64,000 bases of DNA, taken from Shewanella aestuarii. GTDB taxonomy: Bacteria > Pseudomonadota > Gammaproteobacteria > Enterobacterales > Shewanellaceae. The stretch is taken from positions 2,228,501-2,292,500 of the forward strand of contig NZ_CP050313.1 in assembly GCF_011765625.1 (NCBI RefSeq), written 5' to 3'. Of this stretch, positions 38,490 through 45,861 are shown in pieces (positions within the stretch are counted from its first letter, which is position 1; each line of letters begins with the position of its first letter). Both the position numbers and the translations under genes were made by a program. Below the pieces are notes generated by a model. The model searched no databases. It was given only the letters and a program-made list of their open reading frames with translations, and had not been told where the DNA came from.

Positions 38490-39260
38490 TTAATGGTTTT
38501 GATTGGCAGTAAGTTGCGCACTGTCATTGATAAGTTTTAAAGTGACACGACGATCAAAAAAGTCATTCTCAACACTTTGTTCTTGGTGCATAGGCGCACT
38601 TGAACCGAAGGCCTTGCCCATCAACCTTGCCTTATCTATGCCTTGGGCAGCTAAATAATTAGTCACCTCAATAAGACGTTGCTCTGACAATGCTTGATTA
38701 AAAGCATCATCTCCACGACGATCGGCATAGCCCATTAAATCAAGATTAAGCTCGGGCATCGCTGCCATCATATAAGCCACATTATCTAACTGCTGCTTAA
38801 AAAGTGGTTCAATTTGCGCAGAGCCAGTTTTAAACTGTACGTTCATGCCCAAGCTTAAATCAGTTAAGATTTGTTCTTGATGGGCTTTTAATTTAGCCAA
38901 CTCATACTCTATTTGATTAAACTCTTGCTGCTTTGCCATTAATGACTGCTGCTGAGCTTGAAGCTCTGCTAATTGTGCCTCTCGGCTTGCAAGGATATCT
39001 TGCTGCTCGGCTAACCTGACTTTTTGTGCTTTAAGCTCAGACTCGTCCCCCACTGATTTGCCGATAAATGATCCGGTTAATGCCCCAATAAATGCACCTA
39101 CTGGGCCGCCAATCACTGCACCTAGCACAATACCCGAGCTCATGCCGACTAACTCTTCAGTATGCTCACGCTTTTGATTGGTTTCGCTTGGTGCTGCAAC
39201 AGTGATATTTGACACTAAAACACTTGAGATAATGGCCATGGCGATTACTTGCTTTTTCAT
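38490..39260 (-). CDS. pdsO: Sortase-system OmpA family protein PdsO
   Basis: A 256-residue periplasmic or outer-envelope protein. Signal peptide 1-23; a glycine-zipper hydrophobic stretch about 40-68 (GIVLGAVIGGPVGAFIGAL); a coiled-coil rich in Q, E and L about 75-130; an OmpA C-terminal peptidoglycan-binding domain about 135-245 (VQFKTGSAQIEP, DLMGYADRRGDDAFNQALS). This mix matches the OmpA-like member of the proteobacterial dedicated sortase system. First gene of the minus-strand operon with the target and the sortase. It could tether the machinery or its product to peptidoglycan, which is inference. Confidence 0.88.
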   Translation of the reverse strand: MKKQVIAMAIISSVLVSNITVAAPSETNQKREHTEELVGMSSGIVLGAVIGGPVGAFIGALTGSFIGKSVGDESELKAQKVRLAEQQDILASREAQLAELQAQQQSLMAKQQEFNQIEYELAKLKAHQEQILTDLSLGMNVQFKTGSAQIEPLFKQQLDNVAYMMAAMPELNLDLMGYADRRGDDAFNQALSEQRLIEVTNYLAAQGIDKARLMGKAFGSSAPMHQEQSVENDFFDRRVTLKLINDSAQLTANQNH

Positions 39261-39342
39261 AATGTTCTTCCTTAAAAGTAAATGTAAAACCTGTTTAATG
39301 GATCAGTCAGCGACTTGATGAAGTTATTAAACAATAAACAAA

Positions 39343-39402
39343 TGGCTTTTTTAGGGAGCAAAAATGGCAAACAAAAGGTCAATTGTGGCAACAAAATGGC
39401 AA
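39343..39402. promoter_or_regulatory. Phased TGGC(AA) direct repeats, candidate PdsR operator
   Basis: TGGC occurs at 39343, 39365, 39386 and 39397, spaced 22, 21 and 11 bp; the last three read TGGCAA, and AAAATGGCAA is repeated exactly at 39361 and 39393. A weaker AGGTCA lies in phase at 39376. Direct repeats one helical turn apart are typical sites for OmpR/PhoB-class regulators, the class of the adjacent PdsR. The array lies between divergent pdsO and pdsR. Confidence 0.55.
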
Positions 39403-39438
39403 TAGCGGTTCAAGGGTTTTCTAGCCATTAAATTACTG

Positions 39439-39444
39439 TATAGT
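39439..39444 (+). promoter_or_regulatory. -10 element of pdsR
   Basis: TATAGT 37 bp upstream of the pdsR ATG. The matching -35 position (about 39416-39421, GTTTTC) is poor, as expected for an activator-dependent promoter. The TGGCAA array ends 36 bp upstream of this hexamer. Confidence 0.4.
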
Positions 39445-39481
39445 CAGCACAATAAGATAAGATTTGCTATGTAGGTGTTTG

Positions 39482-40171
39482 ATGAAACGTATCGCTATCG
39501 TAGAAGATGAAGCTGCTATTCGCGACAATTATAAAGAAGTCCTGCAACAACAAGGTTACAGCGTACAGGCCTATGCTAATCGTCCAAGCGCTATGTTAGC
39601 TTTTACTGCCAGACTACCGGATTTGGCCATTATCGACATCGGTCTTGAACATGAAATTGATGGTGGTTTTACGCTTTGCCAATCATTGCGAGCAATGTCT
39701 AGTAGCCTACCCATCATTTTTTTAACTGCCCGAGATAGTGATTTTGATACCGTGTGCGGACTGCGCTTGGGCGCTGATGACTATCTATCAAAGGATGTTA
39801 GTTTCCCGCATTTACTTGCCCGCATTGCAGCACTCTTTAGACGGTCAGAATTAATCGGCACAACAGCCATTGAAGATAATTTGATTGAACGCGGCCATTT
39901 GGTGATTGATGGAAACCGTATTCAGGTGCGCTGGAAGCAAATCCCTATTGAGTTGACCGTAACCGAATTTTGGATGGTACATGCTATGGCAAAACACCCA
40001 GGCCACGTTAGAAGTCGACAAGATTTAATGCAAGAAGCCAAAATATATGTCGATGACAGCACCATCACTTCGCATGTAAAACGGATCCGCAAGAAGTTTA
40101 TTGCTGTTGATAATAATTTTGATTGTATTGATACCGTTTATGGCATGGGTTATCGCTGGGACAGTTTGTGA
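39482..40171 (+). CDS. pdsR: Sortase-system response regulator PdsR
   Basis: A 229-residue OmpR/PhoB-type regulator. REC domain about 1-120 with VEDE at 7-10, phospho-acceptor D52 in AIIDIGLE, the T in FLTARD and the K in YLSKDV; winged-helix effector about 135-229 (ELTVTEFWMVHAMAKHPG and the C-terminal GMGYRW hairpin). Compared with most REC domains there is a two- or three-residue insertion after the D52 strand (GLEHEIDGG). I start at ATG 39482 since the upstream extension is from a TTG without context. It pairs with pdsS 67 bp downstream and is divergent from the sortase operon that it probably controls. Confidence 0.92.
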   Translation: MKRIAIVEDEAAIRDNYKEVLQQQGYSVQAYANRPSAMLAFTARLPDLAIIDIGLEHEIDGGFTLCQSLRAMSSSLPIIFLTARDSDFDTVCGLRLGADDYLSKDVSFPHLLARIAALFRRSELIGTTAIEDNLIERGHLVIDGNRIQVRWKQIPIELTVTEFWMVHAMAKHPGHVRSRQDLMQEAKIYVDDSTITSHVKRIRKKFIAVDNNFDCIDTVYGMGYRWDSL

Positions 40172-40238
40172 CGGCAACCAAACGACATTAAGCAATATCA
40201 CGTTATTAAACTAATACCACTAAGGTTTTCGCACTGCT

Positions 40239-42458
40239 ATGTATCTCCCTTTAGGGCTACGAGCCAAGGTTATTCTACTATCACTGTTTTTACTTTGTCT
40301 GCCTTGGCTTGGGTATGAATATGTGTGGGAAATGGAAAAATACCTGCGCCACGGTCAAGAAAAAACCTTAGAGGGTACGACTCAAGCACTGGCAACCGCG
40401 CTACATGAAAGGCCAAAACTATTTGATAATCAAGCTAGCTTTTTAACTCAAGTCGAAAAAGGCCGCGATTTGTATGCCTATCCATTATCAGGCCCCATTC
40501 AACTGGATGGCAAGTTACAAGATTGGCAACCTTATCAACATAGAGTATTACATTACGCCAATGAACATGTGATTTATCAACAAGATCAAAATCAGCCTGT
40601 CACAATTAGCTTCAATCATATGGTGGGCAAATTTGGTGGTTATTTATATGGTTTTTTTGAAGTCAATGATCCCCATGTAGTTTATCGCGGCAGTAACAGT
40701 TTACGCGTTGATCGTAATGATCATTTAGTCATGGCAACTCTTGTTGATGAACAATTTAATCGCTATGTGGTCGCCAATACTAAGCCTGGCTGGTTAAGTG
40801 CCTTTAAACTCCCTCAAGATCCAAACCAATCCATGCCAGTTGTCCCCGAAAATCGTATACAAGGACAGTGGCGCGAGACATCAAACGGTTATGTGATTGA
40901 GTTTCGGATCCCACTGGATATGGTAGGCAGCAAACTTGGTTTTGCCATTCATAACGTCGATGATAAATCTAGCCGAGAGCTAATCAGCATTGTGGGCACT
41001 TCAGCCACAGATTCGGTCGCTAAACTGGGAACGGTATTAGTGCCATCACCTGAAATTGAAAGCATAATCAAAGGAATGAGTCATAACAGTTCACGTATTT
41101 GGGTGGTAGATAATCATGGCCGAGTACTGGCTAAATCTGGGGATATTCGCAGCTCAAGTACCACTTGGGCTGAGGATATAAATGATGAACAAAGCGAGGG
41201 CTATTGGTCTTACTTTCAACAAAAGTACTTATTACCGCTTTACTATAAAATTTTAACCAGACCGCCTCAGGACTTTATTGACTCATTGGAAGACTCCACT
41301 GAGTTGACCGGTAGCCATATTGAAAAAGCATTAGCAGGAAATAAAGCCTCAACTTGGCGCCTCACCCCTGACAGCAAGGCGGTTGTATTAGCAGCAGCAA
41401 GCCCCATCTGGATTGAAGACAAGGTCATGGGTGTCGTCATTGCTGAAGAAACCACTCATGGTATCCGTAGTTTACGTAACCGGGCGTTGGAAAAATTATT
41501 TAATGTTATTCTTACAATTATGAGCATGGGCACTTTAGCTCTGTTTATTTTCGCCTCTAGTATTTCAAGTCGTATACGCCGCTTACGCGATCAAGCAGAA
41601 TTAGCTATCGATAGCCAAGGTCGCGTTCGCCAGCAAATTAGCGCCTCTAAAAATCGTGACGAAATTGGTGATTTATCCAGAAGCTTTGCCAACATAGTGC
41701 ATCGTTTAAGCCAATACACCCACTATCTTGAAAACATGTCATCAAGGTTGTCCCATGAACTGCGCACACCGGTTGCCGTGGTAAGAAGTTCGCTTGAACA
41801 CCTCAATGCACAAGCATTAGATGACACGAGCCAAAAATACGTTGACCGAGCACAAGATGGGGTTAATCGTTTGCATCTCATCTTAAATAACTTAAGTGAA
41901 GCCACCCGCTTAGAAGCCAGTTTACTCGATGCAGAGCGCAGTGACTTTCCACTACAAAAAGTTATATCCGGTTGTATGCAAGGCTATCAAATGACATACC
42001 CCAAGCAGCAATTTAAGCTGTTGATTGAAGATAAGCCGATGTTTTGCCATGGCGTACCAGAATACATTGCTCAATTAATGGATAAATTAATAAATAATGC
42101 GATTGAATTCAGCCATGCCGATTGCCCCATTCAAGTAAGCTTACATCAACAGCAAAAGCTAGCACTCTTAACCGTTACCAATATTGGCCCAGAACTGCCT
42201 GCACAAATGAATGAACAAATTTTTGAGTCTATGGTGTCCATTCGCCCACAAATGATTAATAGTAAACCCCACCTTGGTTTAGGGTTGTACATTGCTAGAT
42301 TAGTGACAGATTTTCATCGCGGCACAATTAAAGCCAGTAATGTTATTATCGAGGTGACAGAGGACAAACAAATGAGTGTTGAACATTGTGATAATCAAAA
42401 TGAAAAGCGGCCCACTAACGGTGTTGAGATTTGTTTAACCTTACCGTTAATTGATTAA
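40239..42458 (+). CDS. pdsS: Sortase-system sensor histidine kinase PdsS
   Basis: A 739-residue membrane kinase. TM1 about 9-26, a large periplasmic region about 27-417, TM2 about 418-440, HAMP, HisKA with H506 in LSHELRTPVA, and a C-terminal HATPase with INNAIEF and GLGLYIARL. The G1 box reads TNIGPEL, so the usual aspartate of DxGxG is asparagine. Residues about 88-250 (IQLDGKLQDWQ, NSLRVDRNDHLVM, YVIEFRIPLDMVGS, LGFAIHNVDD) resemble by eye the CBM9 carbohydrate-binding fold, hinting at sensing a glycan. Matches the dedicated sortase-system kinase family; partner PdsR is directly upstream. Confidence 0.9.
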   Translation: MYLPLGLRAKVILLSLFLLCLPWLGYEYVWEMEKYLRHGQEKTLEGTTQALATALHERPKLFDNQASFLTQVEKGRDLYAYPLSGPIQLDGKLQDWQPYQHRVLHYANEHVIYQQDQNQPVTISFNHMVGKFGGYLYGFFEVNDPHVVYRGSNSLRVDRNDHLVMATLVDEQFNRYVVANTKPGWLSAFKLPQDPNQSMPVVPENRIQGQWRETSNGYVIEFRIPLDMVGSKLGFAIHNVDDKSSRELISIVGTSATDSVAKLGTVLVPSPEIESIIKGMSHNSSRIWVVDNHGRVLAKSGDIRSSSTTWAEDINDEQSEGYWSYFQQKYLLPLYYKILTRPPQDFIDSLEDSTELTGSHIEKALAGNKASTWRLTPDSKAVVLAAASPIWIEDKVMGVVIAEETTHGIRSLRNRALEKLFNVILTIMSMGTLALFIFASSISSRIRRLRDQAELAIDSQGRVRQQISASKNRDEIGDLSRSFANIVHRLSQYTHYLENMSSRLSHELRTPVAVVRSSLEHLNAQALDDTSQKYVDRAQDGVNRLHLILNNLSEATRLEASLLDAERSDFPLQKVISGCMQGYQMTYPKQQFKLLIEDKPMFCHGVPEYIAQLMDKLINNAIEFSHADCPIQVSLHQQQKLALLTVTNIGPELPAQMNEQIFESMVSIRPQMINSKPHLGLGLYIARLVTDFHRGTIKASNVIIEVTEDKQMSVEHCDNQNEKRPTNGVEICLTLPLID

Positions 42459-42479
42459 TCCTGTTGAACAAAATTCACC

Positions 42480-42519
42480 TTTATTTTAGCCATACAGATG
42501 TTAGGATGGCTAAAATAAA
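42480..42519. repeat. 14-bp perfect inverted repeat upstream of metC
   Basis: TTTATTTTAGCCAT at 42480-42493 and ATGGCTAAAATAAA at 42506-42519 with a 12-nt loop, between the pdsS stop and metC. No T-run follows on either strand. The centre, AGATGTTA-GGATGGCT at 42496-42511, matches two tandem MetJ boxes at only 5 of 8 bases each. Operator or mRNA hairpin. Confidence 0.6.
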
Positions 42520-42543
42520 TTAAGTTTTAGTGGACGGAAAAGT

Positions 42544-43728
42544 ATGAGTAAGAATGCCAAACAAGCGACACAAATTGTTAGCTTAGGTCGAGATAAAAAA
42601 TACACTAAAGGAATTATCAATCCACCCGTATTTCGTGCATCCACCGTGGTTTTCGAAACATTAGATGACATGCGCTTTGCCATTAAAAATAAAACCAATG
42701 GCGAGCTATTTTATGGCCGTCGAGGTACACCTACTCATTTTTCATTTCAAGAAGCTATAAGCGAGTTAGAAGGTGGCGCAGGTACAGCCCTGTATCCATC
42801 AGGCGCAGGCGCAATTAGTGGTGCATTACTCTCATTTTTAAAAAGTGACGATCATCTCTTAATGGTCGATACAGCTTACGAACCCACACGCGATTTGTGC
42901 AACAACCTGCTCGCGGGTTTTGGTATTGAAACCACCTATTATGATCCTATGATTGGTGCAGGCATTCGCGAATTAATTCAGCCCAATACTAAGGTCTTAT
43001 TTTTGGAGTCTCCAGGTTCAATCACCATGGAAGTACAAGATGTGCCTACATTAAGCCGCATAGCACATGAGCATGACATTATTGTTATGTTAGATAATAC
43101 TTGGGCTTCCCCGATAAACTCTCGTCCGTTCGAAATGGGTGTTGATATATCGATTCAGGCTGCAACCAAATACATTGTCGGTCATTCTGATGTGATGATG
43201 GGAACCGCAACCGCAAACGAACAGTATTGGCCACAGCTAAGAGAAAACAGCTATCTAATGGGGCAAACCACCTCGCCCGATGATGTGTTCTTAGCCGCAA
43301 GAGGATTACGCACGTTAGGTGTGCGTATGGCTCAACATCATAAAAATGGCTTAAAAGTGGCTAATTGGTTAGCACAGCGCCCAGAGGTTGATCATCTTCG
43401 CCACCCCGCTTTTGAGTCTTGTCCTGGGCATGAATTTTTCAAACGGGACTTTTCTAGCGCCAATGGCTTGTTTTCATTTGTATTAAAGCAAGGTGATTTA
43501 AAAAGCGTTAAAGCATTTGTTGAAGGTATGGCACATTTCAAAATGGGCTTTTCATGGGGCGGCTACGAAAGTTTAATTCTTGGGGTATTTGGGATTGAAA
43601 AAATTCGTTCAGCAACCCAATGGGACTCAAGCAAGCCACTGATTAGACTACATATTGGCTTAGAAGACCCAGATGACTTAATCGCTGATTTAGCACAAGC
43701 ATTCGAGCGCTATAATCAAGCATTGTAA
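42544..43728 (+). CDS. metC: Cystathionine beta-lyase
   Basis: PLP lyase that splits cystathionine to homocysteine, pyruvate and ammonia in methionine synthesis. The 394-residue product has YGRRGTPTHFSFQEAI near residue 56, LYPSGAGAISGALLSF near 83, LDNTWASPINSRPFEMG near 183 and the PLP lysine in QAATKYIVGHSDVMMG near 211, with the tryptophan-rich FSWGGYESL typical of MetC. Preceded by GGACGGAAA as ribosome site and by a 14-bp inverted repeat. Monocistronic, ending in a bidirectional terminator. Confidence 0.96.
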   Translation: MSKNAKQATQIVSLGRDKKYTKGIINPPVFRASTVVFETLDDMRFAIKNKTNGELFYGRRGTPTHFSFQEAISELEGGAGTALYPSGAGAISGALLSFLKSDDHLLMVDTAYEPTRDLCNNLLAGFGIETTYYDPMIGAGIRELIQPNTKVLFLESPGSITMEVQDVPTLSRIAHEHDIIVMLDNTWASPINSRPFEMGVDISIQAATKYIVGHSDVMMGTATANEQYWPQLRENSYLMGQTTSPDDVFLAARGLRTLGVRMAQHHKNGLKVANWLAQRPEVDHLRHPAFESCPGHEFFKRDFSSANGLFSFVLKQGDLKSVKAFVEGMAHFKMGFSWGGYESLILGVFGIEKIRSATQWDSSKPLIRLHIGLEDPDDLIADLAQAFERYNQAL

Positions 43729-43746
43729 AGTTCAAGTTTCTGATAC

Positions 43747-43778
43747 AAAAATGGCTGCATTTTTAGCGGCCATTTTTT
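43747..43778. terminator. Bidirectional terminator between metC and creA
   Basis: AAAAATGGCTGC, 7-nt loop, GCGGCCATTTTTT: a stem with a T-run on the plus strand and an A-run on the other side. It can end metC and the convergent creA-yegD unit. Confidence 0.85.
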
Positions 43779-43801
43779 ATTTGAGCGCTATAAAATAAAA
43801 G

Positions 43802-44296
43802 CTAATTTGCTGTTTCTACATTAAGGCTATTCCAAGCCTGTGTGCCATAAAGTGGCACGGTTGATAGGGCATGCTTGTGGCTGCCGTTGGTCTCTTTGGT
43901 CGAGTATGACAAATACAGTAAGGTTTGATTTTCTTTATCTAAAATCCTCCTTACTTTTAAGCTTTTAAATAAAATACTTAACGACTCTTTAAATACAATT
44001 TCACCACTTTTACTGGTATCAATGCCAGCTAAATCATTGGCGGTAATTGGCCCAGTTTGACGACAACTAATACTCATATCAGAAGGGTCTGCAAAATCTA
44101 AGTCTGCTTTAATTCGGCTAATGTGACAAGTCACGCCGGGTACTTTGGGGTCTGGCTTTGCATCAATAATCACATCTTTTGTGGTAAACAAACCCAAACT
44201 CACTTTACCGACGTCATCACTACAACCAGCCATCAAGCCGGTGATAGCGACTAACAAAGATGAAATAACAACTTTACTTGCCAATTTATGTATCAT
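43802..44296 (-). CDS. creA: CreA family lipoprotein
   Basis: A 164-residue CreA protein. It has a lipoprotein signal with lipobox LMAGC (C25) followed by SDD; aspartates after the cysteine tend to keep lipoproteins in the inner membrane. The core VPGVTCHISRIKADLDFADPS and ISCRQTGPI, then GEIVFKES and LYLSYSTKETNGSHKHALSTVPL, matches E. coli CreA. The molecular function of CreA is not known. Its ATG overlaps the yegD stop by one base, so the two are translationally coupled. Confidence 0.9.
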   Translation of the reverse strand: MIHKLASKVVISSLLVAITGLMAGCSDDVGKVSLGLFTTKDVIIDAKPDPKVPGVTCHISRIKADLDFADPSDMSISCRQTGPITANDLAGIDTSKSGEIVFKESLSILFKSLKVRRILDKENQTLLYLSYSTKETNGSHKHALSTVPLYGTQAWNSLNVETAN

Positions 44297-45687
44297 TAAT
44301 TTGCCTTAAAATAGTATTGTGCCCAACGGGTAAGACCTGCAGTAACAGAGCCAAAATGATCACCCACTACCACTTTAGCTTGCGGATATACTTTAGCTAT
44401 TTGTTGATATATTGCCGGACTGCGAGCTGTACCGCCAGTAATATAAACAATATCAGGCTGCGCATCATGCGAATTAACATCCGTTGCCATGGCTTGCTGC
44501 ATTAACGTGCTAACTTTCTCTAGTGATGGCGTAATCGCTTGTTCAAATTGAGCTAGGTCAACCTCAATGCAAAGCCCTTTCTCAACAAATTCAAGCTGTG
44601 ACTGACAGCTTGGCACATCAGATAACGCAACTTTAGCTAATTCGGCTTGGCGGACAACTTGAAAACTCATTTGATTTTTTTGCATGGTTTGCAAACGTCC
44701 AAGTAACTCAGGTTGTTGGGCATCTTTAATTAATTCTTCTATCAACTTTTTTGTCGATAGATGATAAAAATCTCGCTGGGCACTAATATCATTTACCGCA
44801 ACGGCATTCCAAAATGGACTAAGTGGCACTGACTTATCATCTTTCATATAACTTTTTGAACCAAAGCTTGGCATAAACGCTTCCATGGCTAAGGCAATAT
44901 CTAAATCATTCCCACCAATACGCTGACCACTGTGACCAAGGCAATCAGTATCACGTTGTGATTTTCCCATTAACTCTGGACCCATGTTTACCAATGAGCA
45001 ATCTGTGGTGCCGCCACCCACATCAACAACCAGTACTTTTGCAGCCTGAGTTAATGTGGCTTCAAAATCCATTCCTGCCGCTAATGGTTCAAACAAAAAT
45101 CCGACAGCAGTAAATCCCGCGCGTTTGGCCGCCAGTGACAAAATGGCTTGTGCTTGTTGGTTACTTTGCTCGCCGCCAATTCCTTGGAAATTGACCGGAC
45201 GTCCAACTATGACATGTGAAGCACAAGCTAACGACTTAGCCTGTAGCTGCTTATCCACAATGGTTTTCACATGCTGCATCATCAAGGTGACAATATCTTC
45301 AAACAATGCCACTTGATCAGCTCGCAAACCGGTTGCGCCTAAAAACGATTTAGGTGAACGGACATAAAATCCTTCTTCTGGCATGTCAAGATAGGCATCA
45401 ATTGCAGCTTGACCAACAAATACGGCTTGCTCGTTAGGTAATAAATCTAATTCGTGCCGAATTTGTTTTGCGCGCATCAGTTGTGAACTGCGCAAATGTG
45501 AATATTCAGCCTTTTGTGATTCAGGCAAGCCTTGATATACCGCCTCAGCAATCAATTCTCGGTCCATTGCATACAAGGTTGAAGGTAAATAATTGGAATT
45601 GAGACCCAGTGGCAATAATTCGACACGTTCATTAATCCACGCACCTACAGAGCAATTAGCACTGCCGTAATCAAATCCTACTATCAT
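44296..45687 (-). CDS. yegD: Hsp70 family protein YegD
   Basis: An actin-fold Hsp70-like ATPase without the usual substrate-binding domain. The 463-residue product begins MIVGFDYGSANCSVGAW (phosphate 1 loop), has VIGRPVNFQGIGGEQSN near residue 170 (written VGRPVNFQG), phosphate 2 VVDVGGGTTDCSLV near 225, and adenosine loop VYITGGTARSP near 420. It aligns with E. coli YegD along its length. I start at ATG 45687, with AAGG 8 bases upstream, instead of an ATG 39 bp further up with no ribosome site. Function in the cell is unclear. First gene of a two-gene unit with creA. Confidence 0.93.
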   Translation of the reverse strand: MIVGFDYGSANCSVGAWINERVELLPLGLNSNYLPSTLYAMDRELIAEAVYQGLPESQKAEYSHLRSSQLMRAKQIRHELDLLPNEQAVFVGQAAIDAYLDMPEEGFYVRSPKSFLGATGLRADQVALFEDIVTLMMQHVKTIVDKQLQAKSLACASHVIVGRPVNFQGIGGEQSNQQAQAILSLAAKRAGFTAVGFLFEPLAAGMDFEATLTQAAKVLVVDVGGGTTDCSLVNMGPELMGKSQRDTDCLGHSGQRIGGNDLDIALAMEAFMPSFGSKSYMKDDKSVPLSPFWNAVAVNDISAQRDFYHLSTKKLIEELIKDAQQPELLGRLQTMQKNQMSFQVVRQAELAKVALSDVPSCQSQLEFVEKGLCIEVDLAQFEQAITPSLEKVSTLMQQAMATDVNSHDAQPDIVYITGGTARSPAIYQQIAKVYPQAKVVVGDHFGSVTAGLTRWAQYYFKAN

Positions 45688-45787
45688 GAGTGAGCCTTCA
45701 TTTTGCAAAAACGCGTAATCTATCATATTAACGAGCCCCTACTGAACCCATTATTACCCTTGATCACACGCTTGCTGGAAATTAAAA

Positions 45788-45820
45788 CAAAATCGCCATC
45801 AAAGCTGATGGCGATTTTCT
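45788..45820 (-). terminator. Terminator after topA
   Basis: AATCGCCATCA and TGATGGCGATT form an 11-bp perfect stem with a 4-nt loop; on the minus strand it is followed by TTGTTTT. It lies about 45 bp past the topA stop. T-rich on the other side as well. Confidence 0.85.
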
Positions 45821-45861
45821 ATCTTGCAGTCAATTAAATGTAATGCTGAATCATCACGGTG

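Noticed and set aside
42496..42511. MetJ operator upstream of metC
   Set aside because: Both 8-mers match the consensus at only 5 of 8 positions; kept only as part of the inverted-repeat observation.
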